63,073 nucleotides of DNA from Dehalococcoidia bacterium. GTDB lineage: Bacteria; Chloroflexota; Dehalococcoidia; DSTF01; JACRBR01. Shown piece by piece: positions 18,522 to 28,408 of the stretch (the stretch's first letter is position 1; each line of letters starts with the position of its first letter). The translations under genes and the position numbers were made by a program. The stretch spans positions 3,395 to 66,467 of the forward strand of contig JAKFYB010000022.1 of NCBI GenBank assembly GCA_021731085.1. Direction: 5' to 3'. The notes under the pieces were generated by a model, which saw only the letters and a list, made by a program, of their open reading frames with translations, was not told the DNA's origin and made no database searches.

Positions 18522-18642
18522 GAAGAAGGCCACCCGGCCTGAACGCCTTGCGTTGGAGGCGATTGTTACGCCTATCACAATTACCATGAGCACCCTTGCC
18601 GGGCAAGGATTCCAGGCCGATCTGCGCGACGTGAGACCGTCC

Positions 18643-18670
18643 TTGACGCTCGAAAGTGCCGGGATATCAT
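18643..18670 (+). promoter_or_regulatory. Sigma-70-type promoter of the zinc dehydrogenase gene
   Basis: TTGACG (18643-18648), a 16-nt spacer and TATCAT (18665-18670), each one base from consensus, 42 nt before the ATG. Confidence 0.65.
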
Positions 18671-18711
18671 CACGTCATCACGCAGGATTCCGCATGCTCT
18701 GAAAGGACTCC

Positions 18712-19833
18712 ATGACGATGGCGACAGGCAAAGCAGCAATTCTTCTCGGGCCCGGCAAAGGCTACGAGATCCAGGAGTTCGACGTCCCCACGCCAGAGCC
18801 GGAAGGCGTCGTCATCAAGGTGTCGATGGGCGGCATTTGCGGCTCCGACCTGCACATCTGGCGCGGCGACTCGCCCGTGTTCGCCGCGATGGCCGGCAAC
18901 GTCGCAGGTCACGAAATGACCGGCCGCGTACACTCGCTCGGTTCTGCGGTGACCACCGACTCGCTCGGGCGTCCCCTGAAGGAAGGCGATCGCGTCTGCT
19001 ATGCCTACTTCTACCACTGCGGACGCTGCTATCAGTGCAACCGGTCCGAGTTCGCCGTCTGCCCCAACAAGCTCATGACGATGGGCCCGGGACCGGTAAG
19101 CCGCTTCAGCGGCGCGTACGGTGAGTACTACTACCTCAAGCCCGGTGGAAAGATCTTCAAGGTGCCGGACGAAGTCACCGACGAAATAGCCACACCTGTG
19201 AACTGCGCGCTCTCGCAAGTTACCTACGGCCTCACGAAGGCCGGCATGCGGTACGGCGACACCGTCGCCATCCAGGGCGCTGGTGGACTCGGCCTGAACG
19301 CCATCGCCGTCGCGAAGGAGATGGGCGCTGACGCCGTCATCGCCATCGACGGCGTCCCAAGCAGGCTTGATCTCGCCAAGCGCTTTGGCGCGGACGAGGT
19401 CATCGACATCAGCCAGATGACGGAGCCCGCCGACCGGATCAACAAGGTGAAGCAACTCACCGGCAACCGCGGCGCCGACATCGTCGTCGAAGTCGTCGGC
19501 CTCCCTGCCGTCGTGCCGGAGGGCCTGCAGATGCTGCGCGAAGGCGGAACCTACCTCGAGATGGGCAACATCTCCTTCGGCGCGACGACGACTATCGACC
19601 CCTCACAGTTGGTCTGGGGCTCGAAGCGCATCGTCGGCGCGATCATGTACGACCCCTGGGTCATCCCCGAAGCGCTCGACTTCCTCGTCCGCACGAAGAA
19701 CAAATACCCGCACGGCGATGTCGTCTCGCACAAGTTCAAGCTCGACGACATCAACGATGCATTCACCAACAGCGAGTGGCAGACCAGCGGCGACGCAACG
19801 AAAGTGAATCGCGCAGCGATCATCATGAACTAG
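18712..19833 (+). CDS. Zinc-dependent medium-chain alcohol/polyol dehydrogenase
   Basis: 373 residues. The catalytic zinc ligands are in GGICGSDLHIW (Cys) and AGHEMTGRV (His-Glu), and the structural zinc is bound by four Cys in HCGRCYQCNRSEFAVC. The Rossmann motif GAGGLGLNAIAVA is followed by an acidic VIAIDG strand end, which favours NAD over NADP. The family oxidises alcohols, polyols or threonine; the substrate is not deducible. AAAGGA precedes the ATG. It is monocistronic with a good promoter, divergent from ctaA. Confidence 0.9.
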   Translation: MTMATGKAAILLGPGKGYEIQEFDVPTPEPEGVVIKVSMGGICGSDLHIWRGDSPVFAAMAGNVAGHEMTGRVHSLGSAVTTDSLGRPLKEGDRVCYAYFYHCGRCYQCNRSEFAVCPNKLMTMGPGPVSRFSGAYGEYYYLKPGGKIFKVPDEVTDEIATPVNCALSQVTYGLTKAGMRYGDTVAIQGAGGLGLNAIAVAKEMGADAVIAIDGVPSRLDLAKRFGADEVIDISQMTEPADRINKVKQLTGNRGADIVVEVVGLPAVVPEGLQMLREGGTYLEMGNISFGATTTIDPSQLVWGSKRIVGAIMYDPWVIPEALDFLVRTKNKYPHGDVVSHKFKLDDINDAFTNSEWQTSGDATKVNRAAIIMN

Positions 19834-19908
19834 CAGGAGCTGTCTCGCGCGTCCTGACGAAGGCGGCCTCAACACGCCCAAACGACTGCAACCAGTGACC
19901 TGTGCGCG

Positions 19909-20541
19909 TTACCCGCCTGCTGGCGCGGTCGGCTCGATGATGAACGACGCAATACGATCCGGCGATAGCAGTTCGGACACGTTCGCGCAGTCGTTCTGAA
20001 GCCACACAACGCGGCCGTCGAGAATGTGCATCGACACACCCTTCGGCGTCCCATCGACACGCGATCCGGTAGCGAACACGGCCACCGCCGTCGCCCCAAA
20101 GCCCCCACCGAACGTCCCCTCACCGTAATTCGGCACGTACACGGCCAGCAGAGTGGGGTCGTCTGGCGCGAGGGACAAACGGAACGCGTCGGGCACCGTC
20201 TCGGGCCGGACCCACGCGTTCGTGCAGGATGAACCGGCGAGAACCTCGACTTCGGTCCCAGGCTCTTCGTCCTCACGGCACTCAGGCTCTTCGCCGGCTG
20301 CGCCGATCGGACCACAGGGCCTGGTCTGGTAGCCAGTGAGGCCCGCCAGTTCGATGTCATTCCGCGCCAGCGCTTCGATGATCACCTGGTCGAGCGAGGG
20401 GTCGTTCGTGGAGACGGCGAGCGTCGCTTGCGGCTCTGGCTCGGTCGTTCGGACAGTCGTCGTCGTCCCATCATCGCTGCACGCAGCAGCAAGGCACGCG
20501 AATCCAAGCACGGTGATGCCAATGATGATTGAACGAAACAT
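19909..20541 (-). CDS. Hypothetical lipoprotein
   Basis: 210 residues. A short signal peptide ends in the lipobox LAAAC, then SDDG and a Thr-rich linker. Four or more further Cys (around RPCGPIGAAGEEPEC, GSSCTN and QNDCANV) suggest disulfides outside the membrane. No family is recognised. Its 3' end is convergent with the dehydrogenase gene. The ferredoxin gene lies 69 nt upstream on the same strand, so co-transcription is possible. Confidence 0.75.
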   Translation of the reverse strand: MFRSIIIGITVLGFACLAAACSDDGTTTTVRTTEPEPQATLAVSTNDPSLDQVIIEALARNDIELAGLTGYQTRPCGPIGAAGEEPECREDEEPGTEVEVLAGSSCTNAWVRPETVPDAFRLSLAPDDPTLLAVYVPNYGEGTFGGGFGATAVAVFATGSRVDGTPKGVSMHILDGRVVWLQNDCANVSELLSPDRIASFIIEPTAPAGG

Positions 20542-20610
20542 CGCGTGAGTATATCGGCAGTCACGTCGCGTGGCAGCACTGACGCGAAGCGCGTCCCTAC
20601 GACGTAGGGC

Positions 20611-21120
20611 CTATGCCGTAGCTTCGGCGAGTTCCTTCTTGCCCTTCTTCGGCGCCGGTTCCGGCTCCTCGGGCCATGCCATCCTTTTGAGCATCTCCCG
20701 CGGCGGATCGATATAGATCGCGCCCCAGCCGCATGCATCCTCACATAGCCGACAACCGGTGCACTTCTTCTCGTTCAGCACGGCGATGCCGTAGAAGTCA
20801 CCGACGACGCGATCCGGCTCGCCAAGGTCCAGCGCTTCGAATGGGCAAATCTGAATGCACAGCTCGCAGCCCGAGCCGATGCAGTTGTCCTCGACGACGA
20901 TGGCCTTCGGCCACTCCTTGCGCGGAAACGTCCGGCAGATGTCGCCCATGTCGTCCAGAATCGCCTCTGGCGGACAGACGACGCCGCAAGCGCCACAGTC
21001 GATGCACAGCGATTCGTCGATGACGTGCACGACGTTTCTCGTGCCGGTGATGGCATCCGTCGGGCAGCGCTTGGTGCAAGCCGTGCATCCGATGCAGGTG
21101 TCAACAATCGTATAGGCCAC
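20611..21120 (-). CDS. Ferredoxin-like protein with four predicted [4Fe-4S] sites
   Basis: 169 residues. Four cysteine motifs are seen: CIGCTACTKRCP, CIDCGACGVVCP, a spaced CIGSGCELCIQICP, and CTGCRLCEDACG. The first two form a classic 2[4Fe-4S] ferredoxin; the last two form a second pair separated by a roughly 30-residue insert. The C-terminus is a charged Lys/Glu tail. It is likely a soluble electron carrier or the electron-wiring subunit of an oxidoreductase; its partner is unknown. The start is a GTG with AAGGAG upstream. It is divergent from glutamate dehydrogenase. Confidence 0.85.
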   Translation of the reverse strand: MAYTIVDTCIGCTACTKRCPTDAITGTRNVVHVIDESLCIDCGACGVVCPPEAILDDMGDICRTFPRKEWPKAIVVEDNCIGSGCELCIQICPFEALDLGEPDRVVGDFYGIAVLNEKKCTGCRLCEDACGWGAIYIDPPREMLKRMAWPEEPEPAPKKGKKELAEATA

Positions 21121-21158
21121 GCAAGGCTCCTTCTCGAAGCGGCTTGGTCAACTCGTTG

Positions 21159-21188
21159 AGTATAGGCATAGCTTCATTTCAGCGCCAA
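21159..21188 (-). promoter_or_regulatory. Promoter of the ferredoxin gene
   Basis: On the minus strand, TTGGCG (21183-21188), an 18-nt spacer and TATACT (21159-21164), 39 nt before the GTG. Confidence 0.55.
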
Positions 21189-21198
21189 GAAACGCAAT

Positions 21199-21227
21199 TT
21201 GACCTCAGATTCCCTAGGGAATATCTC
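21199..21227 (+). promoter_or_regulatory. Promoter with internal palindrome before glutamate dehydrogenase
   Basis: TTGACC (21199-21204) and TATCTC (21222-21227) with a 17-nt spacer. The 14-bp perfect palindrome ATTCCCTAGGGAAT (21209-21222) fills the spacer, the expected place for a repressor or spacer-type activator site. The -10 match is weak. Confidence 0.5.
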
Positions 21228-21283
21228 CGTCCCTACGCATATTCGACCAGAGCTCGCGCGTCGAACATCCTCTGAGGTGCCCG

Positions 21284-22582
21284 ATGACGCAACCACAGCC
21301 CGCCCATCAGCCAGCGACGATTCTGCCCTTCCGCCCGCCCGTGGCTGGCAACAATGCGTGGGTGGATGCCGGCGCTTACCTCGAGCGCGCCGCCAGCCAG
21401 ATCGGCCTCGAATCCGAGATTCTGCTTCTGCTGCGCTCGCCCTTCCGCGAGATGCATGTGGAAGTGCCTGTGCGGCTCGACAACGGCAAGCTCGCTGTCT
21501 TCTCCGGCTACCGTGTGCAGCACAACGGAGCTCGCGGCCCGTATAAGGGCGGCATCCGCTTTCATCCCGACGTTGATCTCGACGAGATCCGCGCGCTTGC
21601 TGCCCTGATGACGTGGAAGTGCGCGCTTGTAGATGTGCCGTTTGGCGGCGCGAAGGGCGGCGTCCACTGCGACCCCTCGACGATGAGCGAGGGCGAACTG
21701 AACCGCCTCGCCCGCCGCTACATGCAGAACATCTCCCACATCCTCGGCGTAACGCGCGACATCCCCGCGCCCGACATGGGCACGAACGCCCACACGATGG
21801 CGTGGATGATGGACGCGTACGGTTCGGCGAACGGCTACACCCCTGGCATCGTCACCGGCAAGCCCGTCGAACTCGGCGGTTCTTACGGCCGCGAGTCCGC
21901 CACCGGCCGCGGCGCCGTCATCGTCCTCTCGGAACTCTGCCGCGAGCTGGGTGCTGCGCCCGCCGACATGCGCGTCGTCGTGCAGGGTTACGGCAACGTT
22001 GGCGCATGGACGGCGCGTCTCGCGCACGAGGCTGGATTCAAGATCGTCGCGCTCGGTGACGTACACGGCGCCTGCTACAGCGACGACGGCATCGACGTGC
22101 CGGCGGTGGACGCATGGCTCGCCGAAGGAAACGCGTTGTCGCAGTTCCCCGGGACGGAGCACGTGCCGCCGTCCGAAATCGTCACGCTGCCGTGTGATGT
22201 GCTTGTGCCCGCAGCGACCGGCGAGGTCATCCACACCGGAAACGTACGCGGCGTCCGAGCGCGCATCATCGTTGAGGCCGCCAACCATCCGATCACGCTT
22301 GCGGCGGAGCCGGTGCTCGCCAAGCACGACGTGACCGTGCTACCGGACATCCTTGCGAACGCGGGCGGCGTTATCGTCTCGTACTTCGAGTGGACACAGA
22401 ACATCCAGCAGTTTCGCTGGCCGGAGGAGCGCGTGAACGACGAGCTCCGCACACGCATGATGGCGGCCTATGCCGCCGTCCGCGAGGAGTCTGCCGCGAA
22501 CAGCGTCACCATGCGCGAGGCCGCGTACGCCATCGCCCTGAAGCGCGTCGCCCAGGCGATCCGGCTCCGGGGCTTTGTGTAG
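21284..22582 (+). CDS. gdhA: Glu/Leu/Phe/Val family dehydrogenase, probable glutamate dehydrogenase
   Basis: 432 residues, the length of hexameric NAD(P)-dependent glutamate dehydrogenases. It interconverts glutamate with 2-oxoglutarate and ammonia. The substrate region shows GPYKGGIRFHP and the catalytic lysine segment VPFGGAKGGV, followed by the Asp in DIPAPDMGTN. The Rossmann motif is VVQGYGNVGAWTA. GAGGTG precedes the ATG. The symbol is given with the caution that leucine or valine dehydrogenase specificity cannot be excluded, although the length and motifs favour glutamate. Confidence 0.88.
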   Translation: MTQPQPAHQPATILPFRPPVAGNNAWVDAGAYLERAASQIGLESEILLLLRSPFREMHVEVPVRLDNGKLAVFSGYRVQHNGARGPYKGGIRFHPDVDLDEIRALAALMTWKCALVDVPFGGAKGGVHCDPSTMSEGELNRLARRYMQNISHILGVTRDIPAPDMGTNAHTMAWMMDAYGSANGYTPGIVTGKPVELGGSYGRESATGRGAVIVLSELCRELGAAPADMRVVVQGYGNVGAWTARLAHEAGFKIVALGDVHGACYSDDGIDVPAVDAWLAEGNALSQFPGTEHVPPSEIVTLPCDVLVPAATGEVIHTGNVRGVRARIIVEAANHPITLAAEPVLAKHDVTVLPDILANAGGVIVSYFEWTQNIQQFRWPEERVNDELRTRMMAAYAAVREESAANSVTMREAAYAIALKRVAQAIRLRGFV

Positions 22583-22640
22583 ACTCCCAAAAAAGACGGA
22601 CGATCGAACTCGGCAGGTTGTCGAGAGAAAGGCGGTTCTC

Positions 22641-23120
22641 ATGCCGCACAAAAGAGATGCGGTCTCGTACGGCCGATCGATGCGCCTCTCCTTTTTCGCT
22701 GTGTCCTTGCTTTCCTCGCTCTTTGTTGCGTGCAGCTTCAGTTTCAGTGTTGGTGACGTGCCCGGCGAGATCTACGGCGACCCTGAATTCGATGACGTGG
22801 TTCTTGCGACGGAACTGGATGACACTTCCAAAGAACCAACCACCGTTGTGACGGCGTTTCCAACCGACGTGAAGGAGATGTTCGCGGCGATTAAGGCCAA
22901 GAACGTTCCAGCCGCGTCAGAGTTCCGTTTTCGCTGGCTCGAGGGGAACCAACAAGTTGCGAGCCTCAGGATCGACGTGCCGGTGGATTTGCTGGACAAC
23001 TGGGTGTACGGATCGATCGAACCGACCGAGGATGTGCCGGTCGGCGACGACTACACCGTCGAAGTCTTCTTCAACGACGAACTGATCTCCACAGCAAGTT
23101 TCAGCGTCGTTAGTCGGTAG
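22641..23120 (+). CDS. Hypothetical lipoprotein
   Basis: 159 residues. The signal sequence MRLSFFAVSLLSSLFVAC is preceded by a 13-residue charged stretch if the ATG at 22641 is used; that start has AAAGGCGG upstream, but the ATG at 22680 is also possible. The lipobox is LFVAC. The mature part is a beta-rich acidic domain with an FRFRWLEGNQQVAS strand, reminiscent of Ig-like extracellular domains. No function is assigned. It follows the glutamate dehydrogenase gene by 58 nt and its stop is 8 nt from the convergent pyrK. Confidence 0.7.
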   Translation: MPHKRDAVSYGRSMRLSFFAVSLLSSLFVACSFSFSVGDVPGEIYGDPEFDDVVLATELDDTSKEPTTVVTAFPTDVKEMFAAIKAKNVPAASEFRFRWLEGNQQVASLRIDVPVDLLDNWVYGSIEPTEDVPVGDDYTVEVFFNDELISTASFSVVSR

Positions 23121-23128
23121 TCGATCAG

Positions 23129-23971
23129 CTACCACACGTCTCTGATGTCGAAGCGCGGGCCGTCTTTGCAGACGAGCTTCATCTTTCGGCCGCCGCGCAC
23201 GCGCACATCGACGGCGCATCCGTAGCAGATGCCCGTGCCGCAACCCATGCGCTCTTCAAGCAGCACCTGCACCGGCCGCCGCACCCTCGCCTTGCGCGCA
23301 ACCCCGGCCATCGCCTCCATCATGACGTTGGGGCCACAGGCGAACGCCTGGTCGCACCACTCGAGCAGTTCACCGAAAGGCTCCGTCACGAACCCCTTGC
23401 GCCCTGCCGAACCATCGTCCGTTGTGACGACGATCTCTACCTGCGGAGGCAGCATAGACGCGGGGAAGATCAGCGACTCGTTGCGCGCGCCGACGACCAT
23501 GGTCACGTTGAGCCCACGCGCGCAGGCGTCCTCCGCCAGCCAGACGAGCGGCGCGACACCGATGCCACCCGCAACCAACAGCAGGTTCCCCGCGTTGCGA
23601 TCGATCTCGTAGCCGTTGCCGAGCGGCCCCCACGCATACACGCGGTCGCCCGGATTGCAGTTCGCGAGCCACGCCGTGCCGCGCCCTACCACGTCGTACA
23701 GGATGCCCCACTCCTGGCCGGTGGTGGTGGTGCGGACGCGATAGTACGACATCGGGCGCGGGAGCAGTGGGTCGGCATCTATCGTGGACGTTGGATGTTG
23801 GATGTTGGATGTTGGATCGCCGGCCGCGTACGACGCGTCGTCGCAGCAACGGAGCATGATGAACTGCCCGGGCTGCGCACCCGCCGCGAGCTCCGGCGCG
23901 CTGAACCACGTTTCGTACACGTCGCCGTAGAGGCGGCGCGTCTCCGTTACGGTGGCGTATCCGATGTTCAC
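23129..23971 (-). CDS. pyrK: Dihydroorotate dehydrogenase electron transfer subunit
   Basis: 280 residues. PyrK passes electrons from type 1B dihydroorotate dehydrogenase to NAD through FAD and a [2Fe-2S] cluster. The FAD motif is RPMSYYRV, the nucleotide motif is [14 protein letters not shown], and the cluster cysteines are in [15 protein letters not shown] with a fourth in [12 protein letters not shown] start overlaps the carB stop (GTGA), so it is coupled as the last gene of the pyr operon. An insert near residues 45-66 is encoded partly by a 7-bp tandem repeat. No pyrD lies in the window. Confidence 0.9.
   Translation of the reverse strand: MNIGYATVTETRRLYGDVYETWFSAPELAAGAQPGQFIMLRCCDDASYAAGDPTSNIQHPTSTIDADPLLPRPMSYYRVRTTTTGQEWGILYDVVGRGTAWLANCNPGDRVYAWGPLGNGYEIDRNAGNLLLVAGGIGVAPLVWLAEDACARGLNVTMVVGARNESLIFPASMLPPQVEIVVTTDDGSAGRKGFVTEPFGELLEWCDQAFACGPNVMMEAMAGVARKARVRRPVQVLLEERMGCGTGICYGCAVDVRVRGGRKMKLVCKDGPRFDIRDVW
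23790..23817 (-). repeat. Four tandem copies of a 7-bp repeat inside pyrK
   Basis: GTTGGAT is repeated exactly four times. On the coding strand it encodes part of the segment [10 protein letters not shown], between the FAD-domain strand FIMLRC and DPLLPRPMS. Gain or loss of one unit would shift the reading frame; three units would keep it. Confidence 0.9.
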
Positions 23972-26900
23972 GCCCGCTGCCCTTCAGCGCGCGTGCCTTC
24001 GCGGTACTCCTGAATCGGACGCACCTGGTACGCGACGGAACCGCCGCGCGACAGCGTCGCTGTCAGTGCTTCAACTGCCGCGCGCGCGGTGTCGATGCTG
24101 GTGAAGCACGGAATACGCTTTTCCGTCGCCGCTCGCCTGATGTAGAAACCATCGCGCAATGTGCCGGTGTAGCGGCCCTCAGGCGTGTTGATCACGCACG
24201 ACACTGTGCCGTCCTGAATCACGTCTACGACGTTTGGATGCCCGCCGCTCAAACCCTTCTCCACTGTCGATACCGGAAGGCCGAGGGCCGAAATAAATGC
24301 CGCGGTCCCATCTGTGGCGTACAGCGTGAATCCGGCCTCGTGCAGGGCGCGAATCGTCGGCAGCATCTCCGTCTTGTGGCGATCAGCGACGCTGAGCAGC
24401 ACGCCTCCCTGCGGCTTGAGCGCAAGATCGGCAGACATCAACGCCTTCGTCAGCGCTGCGGGAAAGTCGATGTCGACGCCCATAACCTCGCCCGTCGACT
24501 TCATCTCCGGACCGAGATACGTGTCGACGCCGATGAGCTTCGACATCGAGAATACCGGCGCCTTCACGGCGACCAGATTTCGCCGCGGCCACAAACCGCC
24601 TTCGTAGCCCTGCTGTTCGAGCGATGTGCCGAGCATGATGTTCACAGCGAGTTCGACCATCGGCACGCCGGTCACTTTCGAGAGAAACGGCACCGTGCGC
24701 GAACCGCGAGGGTTTACTTCGATCACGTAGATATCCGACGCGCCCGTCCTCGCCGGATCGTCGCTCGGCATGATCACGTACTGCACGTTGACCAATCCAC
24801 GCGCTTCGATCGCCAACCCGATGCGCGTCGTGTAGTCGACGATCGTGTCCACTTCGTCGGCCGTCAGATGGATGCCCGGATATACGGCCATCGAATCGCC
24901 GGAATGTACGCCGGCACGCTCGATGTGCTCCATGATGCCAGGGATAAGGACGCGCTCGCCGTCGCATATCGCGTCGACCTCAACTTCCTTCCCTTCGAGA
25001 TATTTGTCGATAAGAATAGGCTTTCCATCAGCTACGTCAGCCGCTTCCTTCGCGAATCTGGCGAGCTCTGTCGGGTTCTGGACGATTTCCATCGCCCTAC
25101 CGCCCAGCACGTAGCTCGGCCGCACGAGCACCGGATATCCCAGCCGTTCCGCTGTCAGAATTGCGTCCTCGACGTTGGTCACGGCCGCGCCCGGCGGCTG
25201 AGGCACGCCGATGCCCGACAGGAACTCCTCGAACCGCCTGCGGTCCTCCGCAAGGTCAATCGTTTCGTTTGACGACCCGATGATCGGCAGATTGGCGTTA
25301 TGTAATGGCCCTGCGAGATTGATCGCCGTCTGACCGCCGAACTGCACGATCGATGGAGGCGGCTCTCCTCCACCTTCGGCACCCGCGCCCGCCTCATTGG
25401 CGATGATGTCGCGAATCGACTCCTCGTCCAGCGGCTCGAAGTACAGCCGATCGCTCGTGTCGAAGTCCGTCGAGACCGTTTCCGGGTTCGAGTTCACCAT
25501 GATCGATTGATAGCCGGCCTTGCCGAGCGCCCATGCCGCCTGCACCGAGCAGTAGTCGAACTCGATGCCCTGCCCGATGCGTATCGGCCCGCTGCCTATG
25601 ACGAGCGCCTTCTTGCCGGGCTCGGCGATCGCCTCGTTCTCCTGCTCGTACGTCGAGTAGAAGTACGGCGTCGCCGCGTCGAACTCTGCGGCGCACGTGT
25701 CGACCATCTTGTACACCGGCCGGATGTCCCACTCCTCACGCAGCGCCCGCACCTGCTCGGGCAGCCGGTCGCTCAGCGTCGCGATCTGCTTGTCCGAGAA
25801 CGACATGCGTTTCGCTGCTCTCAGCAGATCCGGCGTGAGCGACTCGGATAGCAGGCGCTTCTCCATGTTCACGATGTTCGTGAGCTTGTGCAGGAACCAC
25901 ATATCGACGCCTGTACTGCGTGACAGTGCTAGCAAGTCCGCACCTCGCCGTAAGGCGGCCATAATCGACCATAGTCGCTCATCCGTCGGGTGCATGGGAC
26001 GCTCGACGGCATTGTCCTGCCAGCCGGCGTCCTCCCACAACAACGAACGCCCACCCACTTCAAGCGAACGCACCGCCTTCTGCAGCGCGCCCTCGAATGA
26101 GCGATCGACGGCCATCACTTCGCCCGTGGCCTTCATCTGCGTGCCGAGCGTACGGTCGCCGAACTGGAACTTGTCGAAGGGCCAGCGCGGGATCTTCACC
26201 ACGACGTAGTCCAGAGCGGGCTCGAATGCCGCCGTCGTTTTCTGCGTGACGGCGTTTGGGATCTGGTCGAGCGTCTTGCCGATCGCGATCTTCGCCGCCA
26301 CGCGCGCGATCGGGTATCCCGTCGCTTTGCTGGCGAGCGCTGACGACCGCGACACGCGCGGGTTCACTTCGATCACAAAGTACGGCGGCAGCGTCGCTCC
26401 TGCGGGCACGTCCCAGGGTGTTGTTTCGGGGTTCGGCGCCAGCGCGAGTTGCACGTTGCAGCCGCCCTCGATGCCCAGCTTCGTGATGATCTTGAGCGAC
26501 GCCGACCGGAGCATCTGGTACTCCTTGTCCGGCAGCGTCTGGCTCGGCGCGACGACGATGCTGTCGCCCGTGTGGACGCCCATTGCGTCGAAGTTCTCCA
26601 TGTTGCAGACGGTGATGACGTTGCCCGCGCTGTCGCGCATGACCTCGTACTCGACCTCTTTCCAGCCGAGCAGTGACTGCTCGACGAGCACCTGACCGAT
26701 GGGACTCGCTTCGATGCCGGTGCCGACAATGCGCCGGTACTCCTCGACCGAGTACGCAACGCCGCCGCCCGTGCCACCAAGCGTGTACGCGGGCCGGATG
26801 ATCGCGGGCAGACCAACAAGCTTTAGCGCCTCTACCGCTTGTTCGTCATTCGTGACGATCATCGACTGCGGCGTTGGTTCGCCGATCTCGTCGAGCATCG

Positions 26901-27291
26901 CGCGAAACAGCTCGCGGTCCTCGGCCGTGCGTATGGCTTCGAGCGGCGTGCCAAGCAAGCGCACGTTGAAGCGCTCGAGGACGCCAGCCTCATGCAGCTT
27001 CACGGCCATGTTGAGGCCTGTCTGGCCACCGAGCGTCGGCAGCAGGCCATCCGGGCGTTCGCGTTCGATGATGCGCGTGATGACGTCGACATCGATCGGC
27101 TCGATGTAGACGATGTCCGCGACGTCCTCGTCCGTCATGATTGTCGCCGGATTGGAGTTCACGAGGACGGACGTCACGCCCTCCTCGCGCATCGCTTTAC
27201 ACGCCTGCGTGCCGGCGTAGTCGAACTCGGCTGCCTGGCCAATGACGATCGGCCCGGAGCCGATGATGAGCACCTTCTTCGGCTTGTTCAC
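23968..27291 (-). CDS. carB: Carbamoyl phosphate synthase large subunit
   Basis: 1107 residues, full length. CarB makes carbamoyl phosphate from bicarbonate, two ATP and ammonia delivered by CarA. The two homologous halves each start with the same nucleotide-fold motif ([22 protein letters not shown] and [20 protein letters not shown], trimmed here) and contain an ATP-grasp domain. The C-terminal part from about residue 950 is the allosteric MGS-like domain. The GTG at 27291 is chosen because GGAGGA precedes it and the protein then begins NKPKKVL in the family manner. Three small genes separate it from carA. Confidence 0.97.
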   Translation of the reverse strand: MNKPKKVLIIGSGPIVIGQAAEFDYAGTQACKAMREEGVTSVLVNSNPATIMTDEDVADIVYIEPIDVDVITRIIERERPDGLLPTLGGQTGLNMAVKLHEAGVLERFNVRLLGTPLEAIRTAEDRELFRAMLDEIGEPTPQSMIVTNDEQAVEALKLVGLPAIIRPAYTLGGTGGGVAYSVEEYRRIVGTGIEASPIGQVLVEQSLLGWKEVEYEVMRDSAGNVITVCNMENFDAMGVHTGDSIVVAPSQTLPDKEYQMLRSASLKIITKLGIEGGCNVQLALAPNPETTPWDVPAGATLPPYFVIEVNPRVSRSSALASKATGYPIARVAAKIAIGKTLDQIPNAVTQKTTAAFEPALDYVVVKIPRWPFDKFQFGDRTLGTQMKATGEVMAVDRSFEGALQKAVRSLEVGGRSLLWEDAGWQDNAVERPMHPTDERLWSIMAALRRGADLLALSRSTGVDMWFLHKLTNIVNMEKRLLSESLTPDLLRAAKRMSFSDKQIATLSDRLPEQVRALREEWDIRPVYKMVDTCAAEFDAATPYFYSTYEQENEAIAEPGKKALVIGSGPIRIGQGIEFDYCSVQAAWALGKAGYQSIMVNSNPETVSTDFDTSDRLYFEPLDEESIRDIIANEAGAGAEGGGEPPPSIVQFGGQTAINLAGPLHNANLPIIGSSNETIDLAEDRRRFEEFLSGIGVPQPPGAAVTNVEDAILTAERLGYPVLVRPSYVLGGRAMEIVQNPTELARFAKEAADVADGKPILIDKYLEGKEVEVDAICDGERVLIPGIMEHIERAGVHSGDSMAVYPGIHLTADEVDTIVDYTTRIGLAIEARGLVNVQYVIMPSDDPARTGASDIYVIEVNPRGSRTVPFLSKVTGVPMVELAVNIMLGTSLEQQGYEGGLWPRRNLVAVKAPVFSMSKLIGVDTYLGPEMKSTGEVMGVDIDFPAALTKALMSADLALKPQGGVLLSVADRHKTEMLPTIRALHEAGFTLYATDGTAAFISALGLPVSTVEKGLSGGHPNVVDVIQDGTVSCVINTPEGRYTGTLRDGFYIRRAATEKRIPCFTSIDTARAAVEALTATLSRGGSVAYQVRPIQEYREGTRAEGQRA

Positions 27292-27385
27292 GAATGTCCT
27301 CCACCGATGTGGCAACGGCGGCGTCCACAGTAGAGGCGGCCCGCCATGGCCGCCTGCACCTTCGAGGAATTCGTCCACATGCAGG

Positions 27386-27880
27386 TCATCGGCGCCTCGC
27401 GATCGAACGCTCGCGTTCCGCGCGCTGCGTCGGGAGCACCTGGGTGCCAGCAAGGTTTCCGGCGATGACGAACGCAATCGCGAAGGCAGCGCCCATTGCG
27501 ATCGCGAACGACACCGGCACCGGAATCGGTGTCGATGTCAACATGAAGGCGAGGGTGGCATTGGCGACTGCAGCGATTGCAAATCCGAGCGCGTAGCCCG
27601 GCCACTCCGTTATCCAGTCGCCCGACCACCGCCAGCAGAAGAACGCGAACGCTACTCCAGCCCCAGTCGTGACAACCGCAACCGCCCAGCCACCCAGACC
27701 GTAAAGCAGTGCTTCCCCGCGGTTGTCGTCCCACAACACGAACAACAGGGCGGTCGCCGTAGCGAAGATCACCGGCCCTGCGAGAATAGCCATGGCCGCG
27801 ACTACTTGCCCGCCATACGCCAGGCGGCCGTATACGTCGATACGGCGCAACACCTCATCGAGACGAAGGTCGCTGGTCAC
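27386..27880 (-). CDS. Hypothetical four-helix membrane protein
   Basis: 164 residues from a GTG start. A short amphipathic N-terminus ([14 protein letters not shown]) precedes about four hydrophobic helices, and the C-terminus is strongly basic. No family is recognised. It lies between the GNAT gene (54 nt) and carB (94 nt) inside the pyr operon. The spacer before carB contains a GGCGGCC hairpin (27335-27354). The start is uncertain because no good ribosome site is seen. Confidence 0.6.
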   Translation of the reverse strand: MTSDLRLDEVLRRIDVYGRLAYGGQVVAAMAILAGPVIFATATALLFVLWDDNRGEALLYGLGGWAVAVVTTGAGVAFAFFCWRWSGDWITEWPGYALGFAIAAVANATLAFMLTSTPIPVPVSFAIAMGAAFAIAFVIAGNLAGTQVLPTQRAERERSIARRR

Positions 27881-27934
27881 GATGGCTCACAATCCAAACA
27901 ATCGCGCGCTTCAACGCGTCGCGCCAAACTGTCG

Positions 27935-28408
27935 CTACACAAGCGGCAGTTCAAATCGCGCCTCCGGGTTGTAGATGGGCACCAACGCCCCGATGCTGCT
28001 GAGAAACGCCAGCGCCGTCTCGTTGTCCTGCGGCAGGCGACCGCGGATACGTGTGTAGCCCTTGTCGCGCGCGAACCCGAGCGCGTACTCGGCCAGCGAT
28101 GTGCCGATGCCCTTGCGCCGCGTCTCGGGCAGCAGCCAGACGCCGAGCACTACCGTGTCCGGCTCGAAGGTGTTGTAGTCGAGCGCAGCGAATCCGACGA
28201 CCTTGCCGTCGATGATCGCGAGAAACGCGCCGCCCTCACCGCCCATGCGGGATAGCCACGTGCGCACTTCGTCTGGCGATAGCGCGCGCTCGAAGGCGAC
28301 GGGGTCCGGCTCCTTCACCACCTCCGTGATGACGGATGAGATCTCTGCAGCGTCGTTGATGTTCGCCTGGCGGTACGTCGGTTCGGCCTGGATGTTGGTT
28401 TCAGCCAT
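27935..28408 (-). CDS. GNAT family N-acetyltransferase
   Basis: 157 residues. The acetyl-CoA site is the motif LLPETRRKGIGTSLAEYAL, matching R/Q-x-x-G-x-G/A. The preceding strand VVGFAALDYN and following helix fit a standard GNAT fold. The start at 28408 has AGGAGG at ideal spacing and overlaps the upstream gene by 8 nt. The substrate is unknown. It is embedded in the pyr operon between carA and carB. Confidence 0.85.
   Translation of the reverse strand: MAETNIQAEPTYRQANINDAAEISSVITEVVKEPDPVAFERALSPDEVRTWLSRMGGEGGAFLAIIDGKVVGFAALDYNTFEPDTVVLGVWLLPETRRKGIGTSLAEYALGFARDKGYTRIRGRLPQDNETALAFLSSIGALVPIYNPEARFELPLV

Noticed and set aside
24238-25272. 344-codon frame opposite carB
   Set aside because: Antisense shadow; the carB frame is fully conserved.
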